Source of the DNA: JAWKOK01 sp963698255
GTDB taxonomy: Bacteria > Chloroflexota > Anaerolineae > Caldilineales > Caldilineaceae
Length of the DNA stretch: 64,000 bases
Direction of reading: 5' to 3'
NCBI GenBank assembly: GCA_963698255.1
Contig: CAVOQD010000010.1
Coordinates: 62,001-126,000 of the forward strand
A program made the translations under genes and the position numbers. The notes under the pieces were generated by a model. That model was not told where the DNA came from and ran no database searches. It was given only the letters and a program-made list of their open reading frames with translations. This document shows, piece by piece, positions 1 to 9,462 of this stretch; the stretch's first letter is position 1, and each line of letters starts with the position of its first letter.

Positions 1-1
1 T

Positions 2-616
2 CCGCCGTTGGGACAGCACGGTCCGGATTTTTCCCTTTGGCAACTTGACGGTTCCGAAACCATGTTGATGGACATCTGCCAACAGCGTGCCTATACGGTC
101 GTCGAATTCGGCAGTTTCACCTGACCGTACTGCGGGATGGCGGCGCCATCCATGAATGCAATTGCCGAACGCTACCGCGATCAGGATGTAGGCTCGATCT
201 TCCTCTACACCAACGAAGCCCATCCCGGCGAAAACTATCCGCACCATCGCTCGATGGAACAGAAACAGCGCCATGCCATGGCGCTGCGTGATCTGCTGGG
301 CGTCACCCGCCCCATTGTCCTCGATGCTCTGGACGGCGCCTGTCACCGGGCCTACGGATCCATGCCCAACATGACCTGGATCTTCAACAGAGTCGGCGTC
401 CCCGTCTACAAATCGGACTGGAGCGACGCCGCCAGCGTAGAGAACGCCGTGATCTACCTGCTCGACATCGTGCGCCGTCGTCGCGACGGCACGCGACTCG
501 CGCCCTTCCGGGTCGAACGGCTGGACTATCGCACCCAGGATCGGGACGGCTTCAATGCCGGCCTCGAACGCAGCGGCCCCAAGGCGGTGAAGGAGTTTGC
601 GGAGGCGTTTGGGTAG
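2..616 (+). CDS. Iodothyronine deiodinase-like selenoprotein (thioredoxin fold), 5' end cut off by the window
   Basis: The open frame runs from the window edge through an in-frame TGA (122-124) to the stop at 614-616, 204 visible residues. Upstream of the TGA the frame reads LWQLDGSETM...YTVVEFGSFT, and downstream PYCGMAAPSMNAIAERY, then a YTNEAHPGENYP block, a VLDALDG block and NMTWIFNRVGVPVYKSDW. This is the order of the T4_deiodinase family (PF00837), whose catalytic selenocysteine lies in an FGSxTU motif. The TGA falls exactly on that position, so I read it as Sec. A start at the ATG at 137 would remove the catalytic residue and the first beta strands. The product is likely a thioredoxin-like redox enzyme; thyroid hormone is not a plausible substrate in a bacterium and the real one is unknown. 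A Cys sits three residues after Sec (U-P-Y-C), a possible redox pair. The true start lies left of the window. Confidence 0.9.
135..151 (+). promoter_or_regulatory. Candidate bacterial SECIS hairpin for the deiodinase-like gene
   Basis: A perfect 6-bp stem GGATGG (135-140) / CCATCC (146-151) closes a 5-nt loop CGGCG (141-145). The loop begins 17 nt after the TGA at 122-124 and has a G in its second position. Published rules for bacterial SECIS elements (small apical loop about 16-37 nt after UGA with a G in the first two loop positions) are met. The hairpin lies inside the coding region, as expected for bacteria. Confidence 0.7.
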
Positions 617-700
617 GGTGAATGGTGATTAGGTGATTAGGTGATTGGGGATCTGTGTCCGACATACCCGATCCCCAATCACCCTATCCCAATCCCGTCT

Positions 701-1471
701 TCACTGCGCCGTCCATCCGCCATCAATCGTCATCCCGGCGCCGGTGACGAAGCTGGAGGCGTCGCTGGCCAGGAAGAGCGCCAGCCCTTTGATCTCGTCG
801 AGTTCTCCCCAGCGGCCCAGCGGAATGCTGGAGACAAACGCCTCGTATTTGACCGGATCTTCCAGCAGCGACTGGTTCATCTCGGTGCCGAAGGGGCCGG
901 GCATCATGGCGTTGACGGTGATGCCGTAGGGCGCCCATTCCAGAGCCAGGGCCTTGGTCATCTGTAGGATGGCCCCTTTGCTGGTGGCGTATGGTGTCCG
1001 TTCGGCAATCGCAATCATCGACAGAATTGACCCCAGGTTGATGACTCGCCCATAGCGCTGCGCCTTCATGTGCGGCGCGACCGCACGACAGAGCAGCCAG
1101 GGCCCGGTGACATTGGTCGCTTGAACCTGCAAAAACTCCTCGACGGATAGCTCGTCAATTGGACCTCGTATGTTGATCCCCGCATTGTTGACCAGAATGT
1201 CGATCCGGCCAAAGTCCGCCAGGATCGCGTCGACAAGCGCCGTGACCTGATCGGCGTCGGTCACATCGCAGGCGTAGCCCCTGCAACTCCGCCCTGACGC
1301 CTTTGCCAGGTCAGCCGCCACAGCCGCGGCCTCGTCGCCATGTCTGCTCACGATGGCGACACCGGCGCCGGCCTCGACGAAACCCTCGGCCATGGCTTTG
1401 CCAAGCCCTTTGCTGCCGCCGGTCACCACAGCCACGCGTTGATTCAAAGAAAACTGGTCTAGGACGGTCAT
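701..1471 (-). CDS. Short-chain dehydrogenase/reductase (classical SDR)
   Basis: A 256-residue NAD(P)-dependent oxidoreductase with the full classical SDR signature: TGGSKGLG cofactor motif near residue 17, NNAG near residue 95, a catalytic Ser in GSILS and YATSK (Tyr-x-x-x-Lys) near residue 160, and a PGPFGTEMN segment after it. The C-terminal FVTGAGMTIDGGW is typical of gluconate 5-dehydrogenase and 3-oxoacyl-ACP reductase relatives; the substrate cannot be told from sequence. I chose the ATG at 1471 because AGAAGG lies about 9 nt upstream and the Rossmann fold starts soon after it; a longer frame to 1657 overlaps the upstream gene. It begins 13 nt after the stop of the AI-2E-family permease gene on the same strand, so the two may be co-transcribed. 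Confidence 0.88.
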   Translation of the reverse strand: MTVLDQFSLNQRVAVVTGGSKGLGKAMAEGFVEAGAGVAIVSRHGDEAAAVAADLAKASGRSCRGYACDVTDADQVTALVDAILADFGRIDILVNNAGINIRGPIDELSVEEFLQVQATNVTGPWLLCRAVAPHMKAQRYGRVINLGSILSMIAIAERTPYATSKGAILQMTKALALEWAPYGITVNAMMPGPFGTEMNQSLLEDPVKYEAFVSSIPLGRWGELDEIKGLALFLASDASSFVTGAGMTIDGGWTAQ

Positions 1472-1484
1472 TGGTTCGTTCCTT

Positions 1485-3069
1485 CTAGAGTGATGTTTCT
1501 GATGCCTGTCGCAATACGTCTGTATGGATTGCCGGCTCCTGATGGCCATTTGTCGGCGTGTCGTCATGCTTGTCAACCGGTCTATCGTCGAGGGCTTCAT
1601 CAGCAGCAGTTTCTGCACTTTCGACCGGTTCAGCAATCGCGTCGCCGGTGGTCTCATCCGGCTTCGCCTGGGGCGCTACGTCGATTGTCTGAACATCGGT
1701 TCCGGCTTCGGGATCGATTGTTGGATCTTCCTGATTGTCCGAAATGCCACTCGAGGCCAGTTGCGGCTGGGCGTCCAACTCGTCGCCGGTGAGGGTGCGT
1801 CGGTAGAAGAAGCCGTCTCTGCCCGGCTGCGGTTCATCTTGGTCCGTGAACGGCGGGTAGCCCAACAACTTGGCATGAATGTAGCTGCCGAGCACGCGCA
1901 GGGTCGCGATCACGGGGGCCGCCAACAGCGCACCCAGGATGCCGAAGACCTGGAAGCCGATGAAGACGCCGCAGATGACGATAATTGGATGCAGGTTGAC
2001 GCTGCTGCCGATGATACGCGGCACCAGAATGTTGTTTTCCAACTGCTGAATGATGAAGTAGATGGCCACAATGATCAGCGCAAAGCCCATATTGCTGATG
2101 CCAAGCGGCGAGAGCACGTCACTCCCCTGGATCAGGGCGATGATGACTGCCGGGACCATGGCGAAAATGGGGCCGAGGTTGGGCAGCGCCTCCAATGCCC
2201 CGGCCAGGATGCCCAGCAGCAGCGCGCCGGGCATGCCGACGGCCGTGAGCGCCGCCCACGTCACGAAACCGATGGTGAAGCTCAGCACGATCTGCCCACG
2301 GAAGAAGGACTGCCAGATGTAGCCCATCCGTCGCAGCAGATCCACAACCTCGGACTGGTAGGAGACCGGGAAGAGGCCGGCGACATAGGCGCGAATCCGT
2401 GGCGCGTCTTTGGTCATATAGAGACTGAGGAAGAAGACCAACAGTACGGAGAAGACGATCTGAACAACGCCGCCGACGACATAGAATCCGATGAAGGCAG
2501 TGGAGCCCACGAGGCTTGTCGCCGTACTGATCAACTGTTGAATGTAGCCGAGGATCTCGGCGACGGTCGGGAAGAAGTTGAATCCCTGATAATTGGCCTG
2601 AACTTGCCTCACGGTTTCACTGACCGGGAGCACAAATCCTAAGAATTCGATTGTTTCGGGCAAGTTCGTGATAGTCTGGTTGAAACCCTCGATCAGCCCG
2701 AAGACCGCGGTCGGCGCATCAAAGCTCAGGGAGGTCAACTGCCGGATGAGGATCGGCACCAGAAAGACCGGCAGCAGACTGATCGCCGACCAACAACAGC
2801 ACAAAGAGAATGATCGTGCCGATACTGCGGGGAATGCGCAGCCGCTCTACCAAGTCGACGATCGGGCTCAGAATGTAGGCGAAGATGGCGCTCACCACCA
2901 ACATCGGCAGAATTGGCCGGCTGATCCAGAGGATGATCACCATGCCGATCAGCAGAATGACGACGACTGTACGCTTGGTGGCCTGATCCCAGTCGGAACT
3001 CTGATAGGGCGAGCGCGAATCCGACAGCGATGCCGATTCAGCTTCGCTGCTCGATATCTCCGCCGGCAT
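1485..3069 (-). CDS. AI-2E transporter family (PerM-like) membrane protein, one frameshift
   Basis: Two overlapping frames (2719-3069 and 1485-2804) join near 2785-2795, inside the second hydrophobic segment, to give one protein of about 525 residues. It has the AI-2E/PerM (PF01594) pattern: two N-terminal membrane helices, a soluble middle segment, then the long helix-rich half with SFFRGQIVLSF, LGILAGALEALPNLGPI and a final helix pair ending in APVIATLRVL. Members export small molecules or ions; some export autoinducer-2, some are Na+/H+ antiporters, so no substrate is claimed. The C-terminal 120 residues are an acidic, Glu/Asp/Pro-rich cytoplasmic tail that is not part of the domain. The start at ATG 3069 has only a weak ribosome site (GGAAG). 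The break is probably an assembly indel, as the domain is intact across it. Confidence 0.85.
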
Positions 3070-3387
3070 CGCTTCCGTTATCTCTTTTTCCGTTATCTCT
3101 TGAAGTGTTGAACTGCTCTGACGAATCCGTCATCTTCGTGTTGTCTGAACTAGACTCAAGTTTCGACGAAATCATGATTTTTGCAGGTCTGGCTAGCAGT
3201 CGAACAAGCCTCGATTGACCAAGTAGACACACTGCAAGGGTGAACTACAGCCTCACGTTTTCGTATCGCTTTCGGTTTGGGTTGCGGCTGCAAATAATAA
3301 GCTGCGCCCCAAATTAAAACCCATTCCGACCCGGATGGTCGCGCTTGATTCACTGCAACATCTTCATGACAAGTGCAAAAACGACGG
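3070..3387. other. Intergenic gap with no gene seen
   Basis: The gap lies between the start of the AI-2E-family gene and the end of the NurA-like gene, both on the minus strand. The short open frames here have no Shine-Dalgarno site and no recognisable domain. It presumably holds the promoter of the permease gene, but I could not pick a convincing -35/-10 pair. Confidence 0.5.
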
Positions 3388-4657
3388 TCAACGGCGAGTT
3401 CGCTTGCTCTGGGCTTTGCGTGTCTGCCGGAAGGGCAGATCTTCTCCATCCAGAAAGCGCTGAAACATGCCGTAGAATCGGCGCCGATCCTGTTGGCTGA
3501 TCACGGCCAGCGCGTCGGCTGTCTCGATGGCGTAGGGATAGCCGGTTCCGACCACACACTCGGCGCGCAGAATGTCCAACACGTCAGACGCCAGCCCCTC
3601 TTCGTAGATCCAGAGCGGGAGTTCGACGCGTGCCAGCGGCTGGCGCATGCTGAGGCGCATGTAGCAGAAGACCACGTCCTTGTAGAAAAAGGCCCGATCT
3701 GTGCTGCTGAGTCCATCATTGCGAGCGCAGACAAAGAAGGGCGTCCGATCTCCCCACTTTTGCAGCGCATCTTCCAACAGCAATCCGTCGCTGATGGAGA
3801 TCTCGTCGAAGCCGGCGGCTTGGTCGTCGTCTGTGTGGTCGACCAATGCGTTGAGCATCGAGACCAGATCACGGCTGCGCGAGCTGTCGACAAAGCCTAG
3901 CAGCGGGCTGCGATAGCGCTCGGATGTCGCAAGCAGATCCAGGATGGCGTTGATGTAGTGCGTGGCCCGGGTATTCATTGATCTTGCCGGCAAAGCTGAT
4001 GATGAACGAACCGTCGAAGAACGACAACGGCCATCGATCCTCCGCGCGCTCGGATTGGGCGACCATCAACCGGCAAAGATGCTCGCATTCCTTGACGAAG
4101 CGCACCTGGTTGACAATCTGTGTGGCAACGCTCTCATCTTCGCCACCACTGCTGTCTCCACTACTGCTGCCACCACTGTCATCCCCGCTGTCTCCAACGC
4201 GATCGATCAATTCATCGGGGGCGAGGACCTCAAAGGCCAGATCCTTGACATACCGACCGGGATTCTTGTGTTGATTGATGAACCAGCCGATCTGGGTGGC
4301 GCCGACCAGAGGTCGATACTCGGGAGATGGGGCGATCTGGCTTCCATCCACAGCAATTGTGGTGCGATCCGCCAGGATCTGGCGTGCCCAGGCCCGCGCT
4401 TCCTGGTGATCGTCCCACTGTTGGTCGAAAGGCAGACAGAGGCGCTCCGCCTCGTCAAATTCCTCGGTTGGGTATGCGCCCGGCCATGTCGGCCCATCCG
4501 CCCTCAGTTTGTCCAGCATACTATGGTAGTCGTACTCGCGCAACGCATCAAGCCAGCGGTTCAGGGTCTGTTTCTGCCGCAGTTGGCTTGTCTCAAATTG
4601 GCGAAAATGCTCACGCTTTTCTTCCAATGCTTTGCTGACGCTTGGTTGATCGAGCAC
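3388..4657 (-). CDS. NurA-domain nuclease, one frameshift
   Basis: Frames 3869-4657 and 3388-3993 join near 3980 to give about 420 residues. The NurA hallmarks are present: IAVDGSQI near residue 97 (first metal-binding Asp), FFDGSFIISFAGKIN near residue 218 and GFVDSSRSRDLV shortly after the join. NurA is a 5'-3' exonuclease and endonuclease that resects DNA ends, usually with the HerA helicase; no herA is in this window. An unusual Gly/Ser/Asp-rich stretch (about residues 155-172) is inserted between the first and second motif and looks like a flexible linker. The start is a GTG at 4657 with a weak AAGG upstream. The join lies next to a CCCGGG run, and the reading frame is well conserved on both sides, so an assembly indel is the likely reason for the break. 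Confidence 0.8.
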
Positions 4658-4822
4658 AGTGGATCAGGCCTTTCAGGTCGAGAAACAGAGGGCGCTGAGT
4701 GCGGTTTCGACGCTCAGTTCAGATCAATGCCGACCACCAATATCGGCAGGGATAGATTATATCACATTGCCGATTAGACAGGTCTTCTTACTGCCCATTT
4801 CTCGTTGCGGGCGGGATACGCC

Positions 4823-4833
4823 TGTGGTAAAAT
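4823..4833 (+). promoter_or_regulatory. Extended -10 promoter for the surface protein gene
   Basis: TGTGGTAAAAT places a TAAAAT -10 hexamer at 4828-4833 behind an upstream TG. It resembles the TGTGCTAWAAT element in front of recN and fbp in this window. A transcript would start near 4840, giving a leader of about 40 nt before the preferred TTG start. Confidence 0.4.
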
Positions 4834-4881
4834 CACGCTGTCCACTCACCACTACCCATGAACAGTGAGGAGTACGTCATT

Positions 4882-7385
4882 TTGACGCGGCTCAATCTTC
4901 ATCTCCCAAATGCTCTAACCCATCGAAGATGGTCCGGCATTCTTGCCACGATCATGCTTCTGACCGGCCTTGCCGGTATTGTACTTGGGCATGGTGAACA
5001 GTCGGCTGTGGCCGCGCCTCTTTACCAGACGACGTCAACAGCGTCGTTGCCGAGGATCAACGAGTTTGTCTTCAACCATGTCGGCAGCAACAACAATGAA
5101 TATATTGAAGTCAGGTTCTTGGATCCTGTCACCTACGATGCCTACACGGTGTTGGTCGTCAACGGCAACGAAGGCACCGACGTCGGTCGCATCACCAATG
5201 TCTTCCCGATCTATGATAGTGCGATTCCCCGGCAGCGGTTATTGGACAACCGGTTTCCTGTACGATCAGATCGACAACGGCACCAATACAATTCTGCTGG
5301 TGCGGAGCTTTAGCGGCAGCCGTCGGCGATGACATTGACACGAACAACGATGGGTTATTAACGACGGCATCATCGATGTGGCAGCCTTGGTTGCAGCGCG
5401 TCGATTACGTCGCTGTTTCGTTGGGCCGCCCCGGCGACAGGACCTACGCCGACGGTGTCGTACTGACGCCCTTTTTCGACGGCAAGCCGGGCATGCCCGG
5501 CGGCGCTTCGCGCATTCCCAACGACCAGCAGAATACCTACCAGATCAGCAACTGGACGCGCAACTACTTCTACGGCGAGGGCCTGAATTGCACCGGATGC
5601 CGTCCGGACGCGCCGACCGATGAAGCGGTCAACACGCCGGGCCAGCCCAATCGGCTTGGCAGTGGCGCCATTACACCCTTCCCGCCGACTATCACGCCCA
5701 CGTCATACGCCCACGTACACACCTACGCCCACGATCACGAGTACGCCGGGTCCGCTGCCTGCCAATTGCACGAATGTCATCGTCAACGGCGGTTTTGAAC
5801 AGAATCATGAAGGATGGAAATTCGGCGACGATCCGGTTGCCCCCCGTTTTGCCAGCGACCAACGCAGCGAAGGATTGCGTTCCGTGCTGTTGGGAAATCC
5901 GCCCGGTCCCGGCAGCACCAACGTCGTCTCCTACTCTTCTATTCGCCAGTTGGTAAAAATTCCGCCGGACGCCACCATCGCCTATCTGACCTGGGATCAC
6001 TATTCGCTGACGCAGGAACCCGTGTCCAACGATCCCGGCAGCCACAGCGACCGGCAGGAGATGATCGTGTTGGCGCCAAATCAGATGCCGATGGCGATTT
6101 TATATCGTCAGCGGCAGAATGAAACGGGCTGGACCAGCGAGCGCTCGGAATTGACAGAGTTCATCGGCAAGAACTTCTACGTCTACTTCAATGTCTACAA
6201 CGACGGCAACGGCAAGCGCACCTGGATGTACCTGGACAATGTGCAACTGGTTGTCTGCTATCCTCTCAATGTGACGCCGGGGGCGTGGATGGACACGCCC
6301 ACCGCCATGCCGTTGCCGACCCTCTCGTGGAACCCACACCCACGTCTACCGCGACAGGCACGGCGACGCCGACTGTGACCAGCACGGCTACGAACACGAT
6401 GATCGCTATCGCTACTGAAACGGTGACCAGCACATCGACGGTGACCAGCACAGCGACGTCAACAGCCACACCCACCCTGACTCCATCAGTGACTTTGACC
6501 TCTTCGACGTCCCTGGCTCCGCTACTGCCTGCAACGACCATTACACCGCGTTGGCCTATGGGCGGCGTCACGACAGGTCCGGTCGACGCTCTTGGCTGCG
6601 TGGAGTTCGTTGTCAACGGCGATTTTGAAGAACGAGGCAGCGGTTGGACATTCCCATCGGGAAATGCAGATTACACGAAAGAGATTACCTACGGCGATAG
6701 CGGCCAGGCGATTCGTATCGGCAGCTTGGATGATCCCAATGAGGCGGATATCAGCATTGCCGAACAGCTTATCAATCTGCCGGACAACTACGAAAGAATC
6801 GTCTTGGAGTTTCACTACTACCCGATGGCCGATCCCGATCCGGGGCCAGGCGATCTACAGTATGTAGACATTCACAATTACTACACGGAGCAGTTTGAAG
6901 AGCGCATTCTCGGTGTCAAACGCAACGATGCGCAGTGGCTGCAACAACAATCGGACATCTCGTATCTTTCCGGTCAACGGATCCGCCTGCGTTTTGCTGT
7001 CAACAATGACGGCGTTGCCGGACGTAGCGCTATGTACGTCGACGGCGTTTCCATCAAGGCGTGTGGATTCATCGAAAACGATGCCATCGGCAAACCTGCC
7101 GGAGAAGCACCTGGTACGAACCCGGACGAAAGCGCCTCAGCGTCAACTTCGCTTTCGCCGACAGCCGGCGATGAGATGGGATCCGGAACTCAGGTCGGTG
7201 ACGAACTGGATGTCACCGTCACTTCAGATGTGACACCTGATCCGTGGTGGGATCAACTGGGCATCGGTGCAGTGTTGGGCGGCATCCTGGTTCTCATCGC
7301 CCTGCTGGTCTGGGCCATCCTCTATGCGCTTCGCCAATCCAAGCTAAATCATTTGCGGCACACGCCCTCCGCTGAGATCCGCTGA
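4882..7385 (+). CDS. Large membrane-anchored surface protein with Thr-Pro linkers, about four frameshifts
   Basis: The pieces follow each other in frames 1, 2, 3, 1, 3 with switches near 5228, 5335, 5710 and 6330, making about 830 residues. In order: a signal peptide (ILATIMLLTGLAGIVLG, cleavage near SAVAAP), a lamin-tail-like beta domain (LPRINEFVFNHVGSNNNEYIEV), a Thr-Pro linker, a jelly-roll carbohydrate-binding-like module starting VIVNGGFEQNHEGW, a second long Thr/Ser/Pro linker, a second module starting FVVNGDFEERGSGW, and a C-terminal membrane helix (about 7255-7330) followed by a short basic tail. It is probably exported by Sec and held in the membrane with both modules outside; no enzyme is seen. 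I prefer the TTG at 4882 over the ATG at 4858 because GAGGAG stands 9 nt before the TTG and nothing stands before the ATG. The low-complexity repeats make sequencing indels likely, but a true pseudogene cannot be excluded. Confidence 0.7.
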
Positions 7386-7602
7386 TCCAGTGGAACGTTT
7401 CTCACTTGTTTTTGACCTTTGCCTACGCTATACTTTTGCGGGCGCTGTTTCGGCAGCGCCGTTTGCGTATGCGCCATTGTACCGATCTGCGTTTTATTTG
7501 CACAGCGCTGTGCAGTTACCGCCGGCCTATTATTGGAGCGGCGTATTTAGTGATGAACGCTCCGAATGACAAATCGTGAACTGCTGAAAGCAGGGGAGTT
7601 CG

Positions 7603-8760
7603 ATGATGCAGACACCATGCGCCTGTAAAAAAGGCCTGCATGACCGTGAAACGGAAGCAGGCGCAAAGAAGTCCCCCGGAGAAACCTTCACGGGCCCAGC
7701 GGAGGAACTGACCTGTACCGTCTACGGTCCGGAGACCAGCAATATTGATGAGCTACCCGTCGGTTTCGCGAGCCTGGCCGACGAGTGGAATCGGCTGGTC
7801 CATTCGTCACGTAGCAGCACCATCTTTCTGACCTACGACTGGCAGACAACATGGTGGCGTTATCTCGGCCATGGCGAACTCTGGATCGTGGCCTTTCGAC
7901 GGCAGGCAACGGGCGAATTGGTCGGCATTGCCCCGCTCTACCTGTTCGAGGATGAATCGGGTGAGACGGCTGGGAAACGGCGTTTCAGCCTGGTCGGCTG
8001 TATTGAGGTCAGCGACTATCTGGATCTGATCATCGCCAAAGGGTGGGAGTCTGCGGTCTCACGCTCGCTGCTGAACTGGCTCTACAGCGACGATGCGCCG
8101 GCCTGGGATTTCCTGGATCTCTGCAATCTGCCCGAAGACAGCCTGACCTATCGAGAATTTGCCGATCAGGCAGCAGAACGAGCGACAAAGGTTGAGGTCT
8201 TTCGCGAGGATGTTGCACCTCAGTTTGATCTGCCCGCTCACTACGAAACTTATCTCTCCGAGCAGGTCGACAAGAAGCAGCGCCATGAGATTCGGCGCAA
8301 ACAGCGTCGCGCCGAACGCGAGGCTGATATCGGCTTCTACATGGTCGGCCCGGAACATTGTCTTGAAGCGGAGGTGGATGACTTCATCGCCTTGCAGCGC
8401 GCCAGCCGCGAGGACAAATCTGAGTTCATGACACCGGAAATGCACCGGTTTTTTATGGCGGCAGCCCGCAGCATGTTCGACGCCGGCTATCTGCGCCTCT
8501 GGTTTCTGACCATCAACGGCGAAAAGGCCGCAGCGCTCTTCGCTTTTGAGTACGAAAAACGCTACCTGCTCTACAACTCCGGCTATGATCCGGATGCCTA
8601 CGCCCAGCTAAGCCCTGGCTGGGTGTTGCTGGCCTACTGCATCCAATATACGATTGCCGCAGGTGGCCGCCGCTTTGACTTCATGCAAGGGGACGAGGCC
8701 TACAAATACCGTTTCGGCAGCAAGGACTACCAGGTGATGCGCGTGATCGTGTCCCGCTGA
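7603..8760 (+). CDS. CelD/BioF2-like GNAT acyltransferase
   Basis: The 385-residue product matches the BioF2-like acetyltransferase family (PF13480), which includes CelD of cellulose synthesis and FemAB-like enzymes. Visible hallmarks are STIFLTYDWQTTWWR near residue 70, the basic helix KKQRHEIRRKQRRAER near residue 225, and the C-terminal acyl-CoA half with LYNSGYDPDAYAQLSPG and FDFMQGDEAYKYRFG. Such proteins move an acyl or aminoacyl group onto a sugar or peptidoglycan precursor; the exact acceptor is unknown. The first 30 residues are polar and not conserved. AGGGGAG at 7592-7598 serves the ATG at 7603 or 7606. The gene stands alone between the surface protein and a small unknown gene, so it may act on envelope polysaccharide, but this is inference. 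Confidence 0.85.
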   Translation: MMQTPCACKKGLHDRETEAGAKKSPGETFTGPAEELTCTVYGPETSNIDELPVGFASLADEWNRLVHSSRSSTIFLTYDWQTTWWRYLGHGELWIVAFRRQATGELVGIAPLYLFEDESGETAGKRRFSLVGCIEVSDYLDLIIAKGWESAVSRSLLNWLYSDDAPAWDFLDLCNLPEDSLTYREFADQAAERATKVEVFREDVAPQFDLPAHYETYLSEQVDKKQRHEIRRKQRRAEREADIGFYMVGPEHCLEAEVDDFIALQRASREDKSEFMTPEMHRFFMAAARSMFDAGYLRLWFLTINGEKAAALFAFEYEKRYLLYNSGYDPDAYAQLSPGWVLLAYCIQYTIAAGGRRFDFMQGDEAYKYRFGSKDYQVMRVIVSR

Positions 8761-8790
8761 AAAAAATCGCCACAGATGACTCTGCTGCAA

Positions 8791-8854
8791 GAACCACGAA
8801 TGACACGAATTTCACGAATTGCACCACTGAGAAAATTCGTGAAATCCGTGGTTG
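8791..8854. repeat. CACGAA-type dispersed hairpin, copy 1
   Basis: The left arm carries AACCACGAA...CACGAATTTCACGAATT and the right arm its imperfect complement ending in GAAATCCGTGGTT. The same words recur at 9391-9462, 27999-28229, 31443-31552 and 47641-47716, always between genes. No coding potential is seen. Confidence 0.7.
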
Positions 8855-9021
8855 TTTTTCCTTTTTGCAGTGGAGTCACCTGTGACAGAAATCAGTTCTT
8901 GCCCTGAACGAGCCGACAGGAGTAGCTGAACACGATGACCGACTCAAATTCAAACGTCTGTTGAGGGTGCACAGGCTTTCGAGATCGAAGTGAGCAATTC
9001 TGTGGACCCGGCGGACGTGAA

Positions 9022-9354
9022 ATGAGCGCGCGGCAACGCGCAGCGGCAACGCCCTATACGCCCGACTATCAACGCCCGCCGGCACGCCGTCCGGCAAGCG
9101 AGCGGGAAGAATCGTTCAGCGCGCTCGGCTGGCTGTTGGATGGCGCCACCGGCCTGATCGGGGAGATCCGCCACAACGACCTGGGCCTCTCCGAAGAGTT
9201 CTGGGTTCATGCCTACGCCGCGCGGCGAGAAGGGATTCTGGCCCTGCAAGCAGCGCTCAACAGCATTCTGTCGCGTGCGGAGTCCGGCGAGAAACGGGGA
9301 AGCGAACGTCGGACCCGACAGGATCGCCGTGGCAGCATCGAGATCGACTTCTAG
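9022..9354 (+). CDS. Small conserved-looking protein of unknown function
   Basis: The product has 110 residues. The first 30 are Arg/Pro/Ala-rich and probably disordered. The middle (about residues 34-87) is a predicted helical segment, SALGWLLDGATGLIGEIRHNDLGLSEEFWVH..., with regular hydrophobic spacing. The tail is strongly charged (KRGSERRTRQDRRG). I do not recognise a family. The upstream GGCGGACG is a weak ribosome site, and the frame has no better start. It lies between two hairpins of the CACGAA family and runs toward rqcH. The amphipathic middle and the absence of alternative long frames in this gap make it a likely but unproven gene. Confidence 0.5.
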   Translation: MSARQRAAATPYTPDYQRPPARRPASEREESFSALGWLLDGATGLIGEIRHNDLGLSEEFWVHAYAARREGILALQAALNSILSRAESGEKRGSERRTRQDRRGSIEIDF

Positions 9355-9390
9355 TTCGGTCTTTCGCAAACGGGAAAAACGATCCACGAA

Positions 9391-9462
9391 GATCCACAAA
9401 GGGTCACGAATTTACACGAATATTCCCATCGATTCGTGTAAATTCGTGACCCTTTGTGGATC
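9391..9462. repeat. CACGAA-type dispersed hairpin, copy 2, with a perfect 31-bp stem
   Basis: Positions 9391-9421 and 9432-9462 are perfect reverse complements around a 10-nt loop. The hairpin lies between converging genes and overlaps the rqcH stop codon (9461-9463). It could work as a two-way terminator, although no clear T-run follows on the plus strand. Confidence 0.85.

Noticed and set aside
1524..2642. Plus-strand open frame of 372 codons opposite the AI-2E-family gene
   Set aside because: Highly charged shadow of a membrane protein on the other strand.
3156..3449. Minus-strand open frame of 97 codons in the gap before nurA
   Set aside because: It overlaps the end of the NurA-like gene, has no ribosome site and no family resemblance.
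7410..7435. TTGACC and TATACT in front of the CelD-like gene as a promoter
   Set aside because: The spacer is only 11 nt, too short for a SigA promoter.
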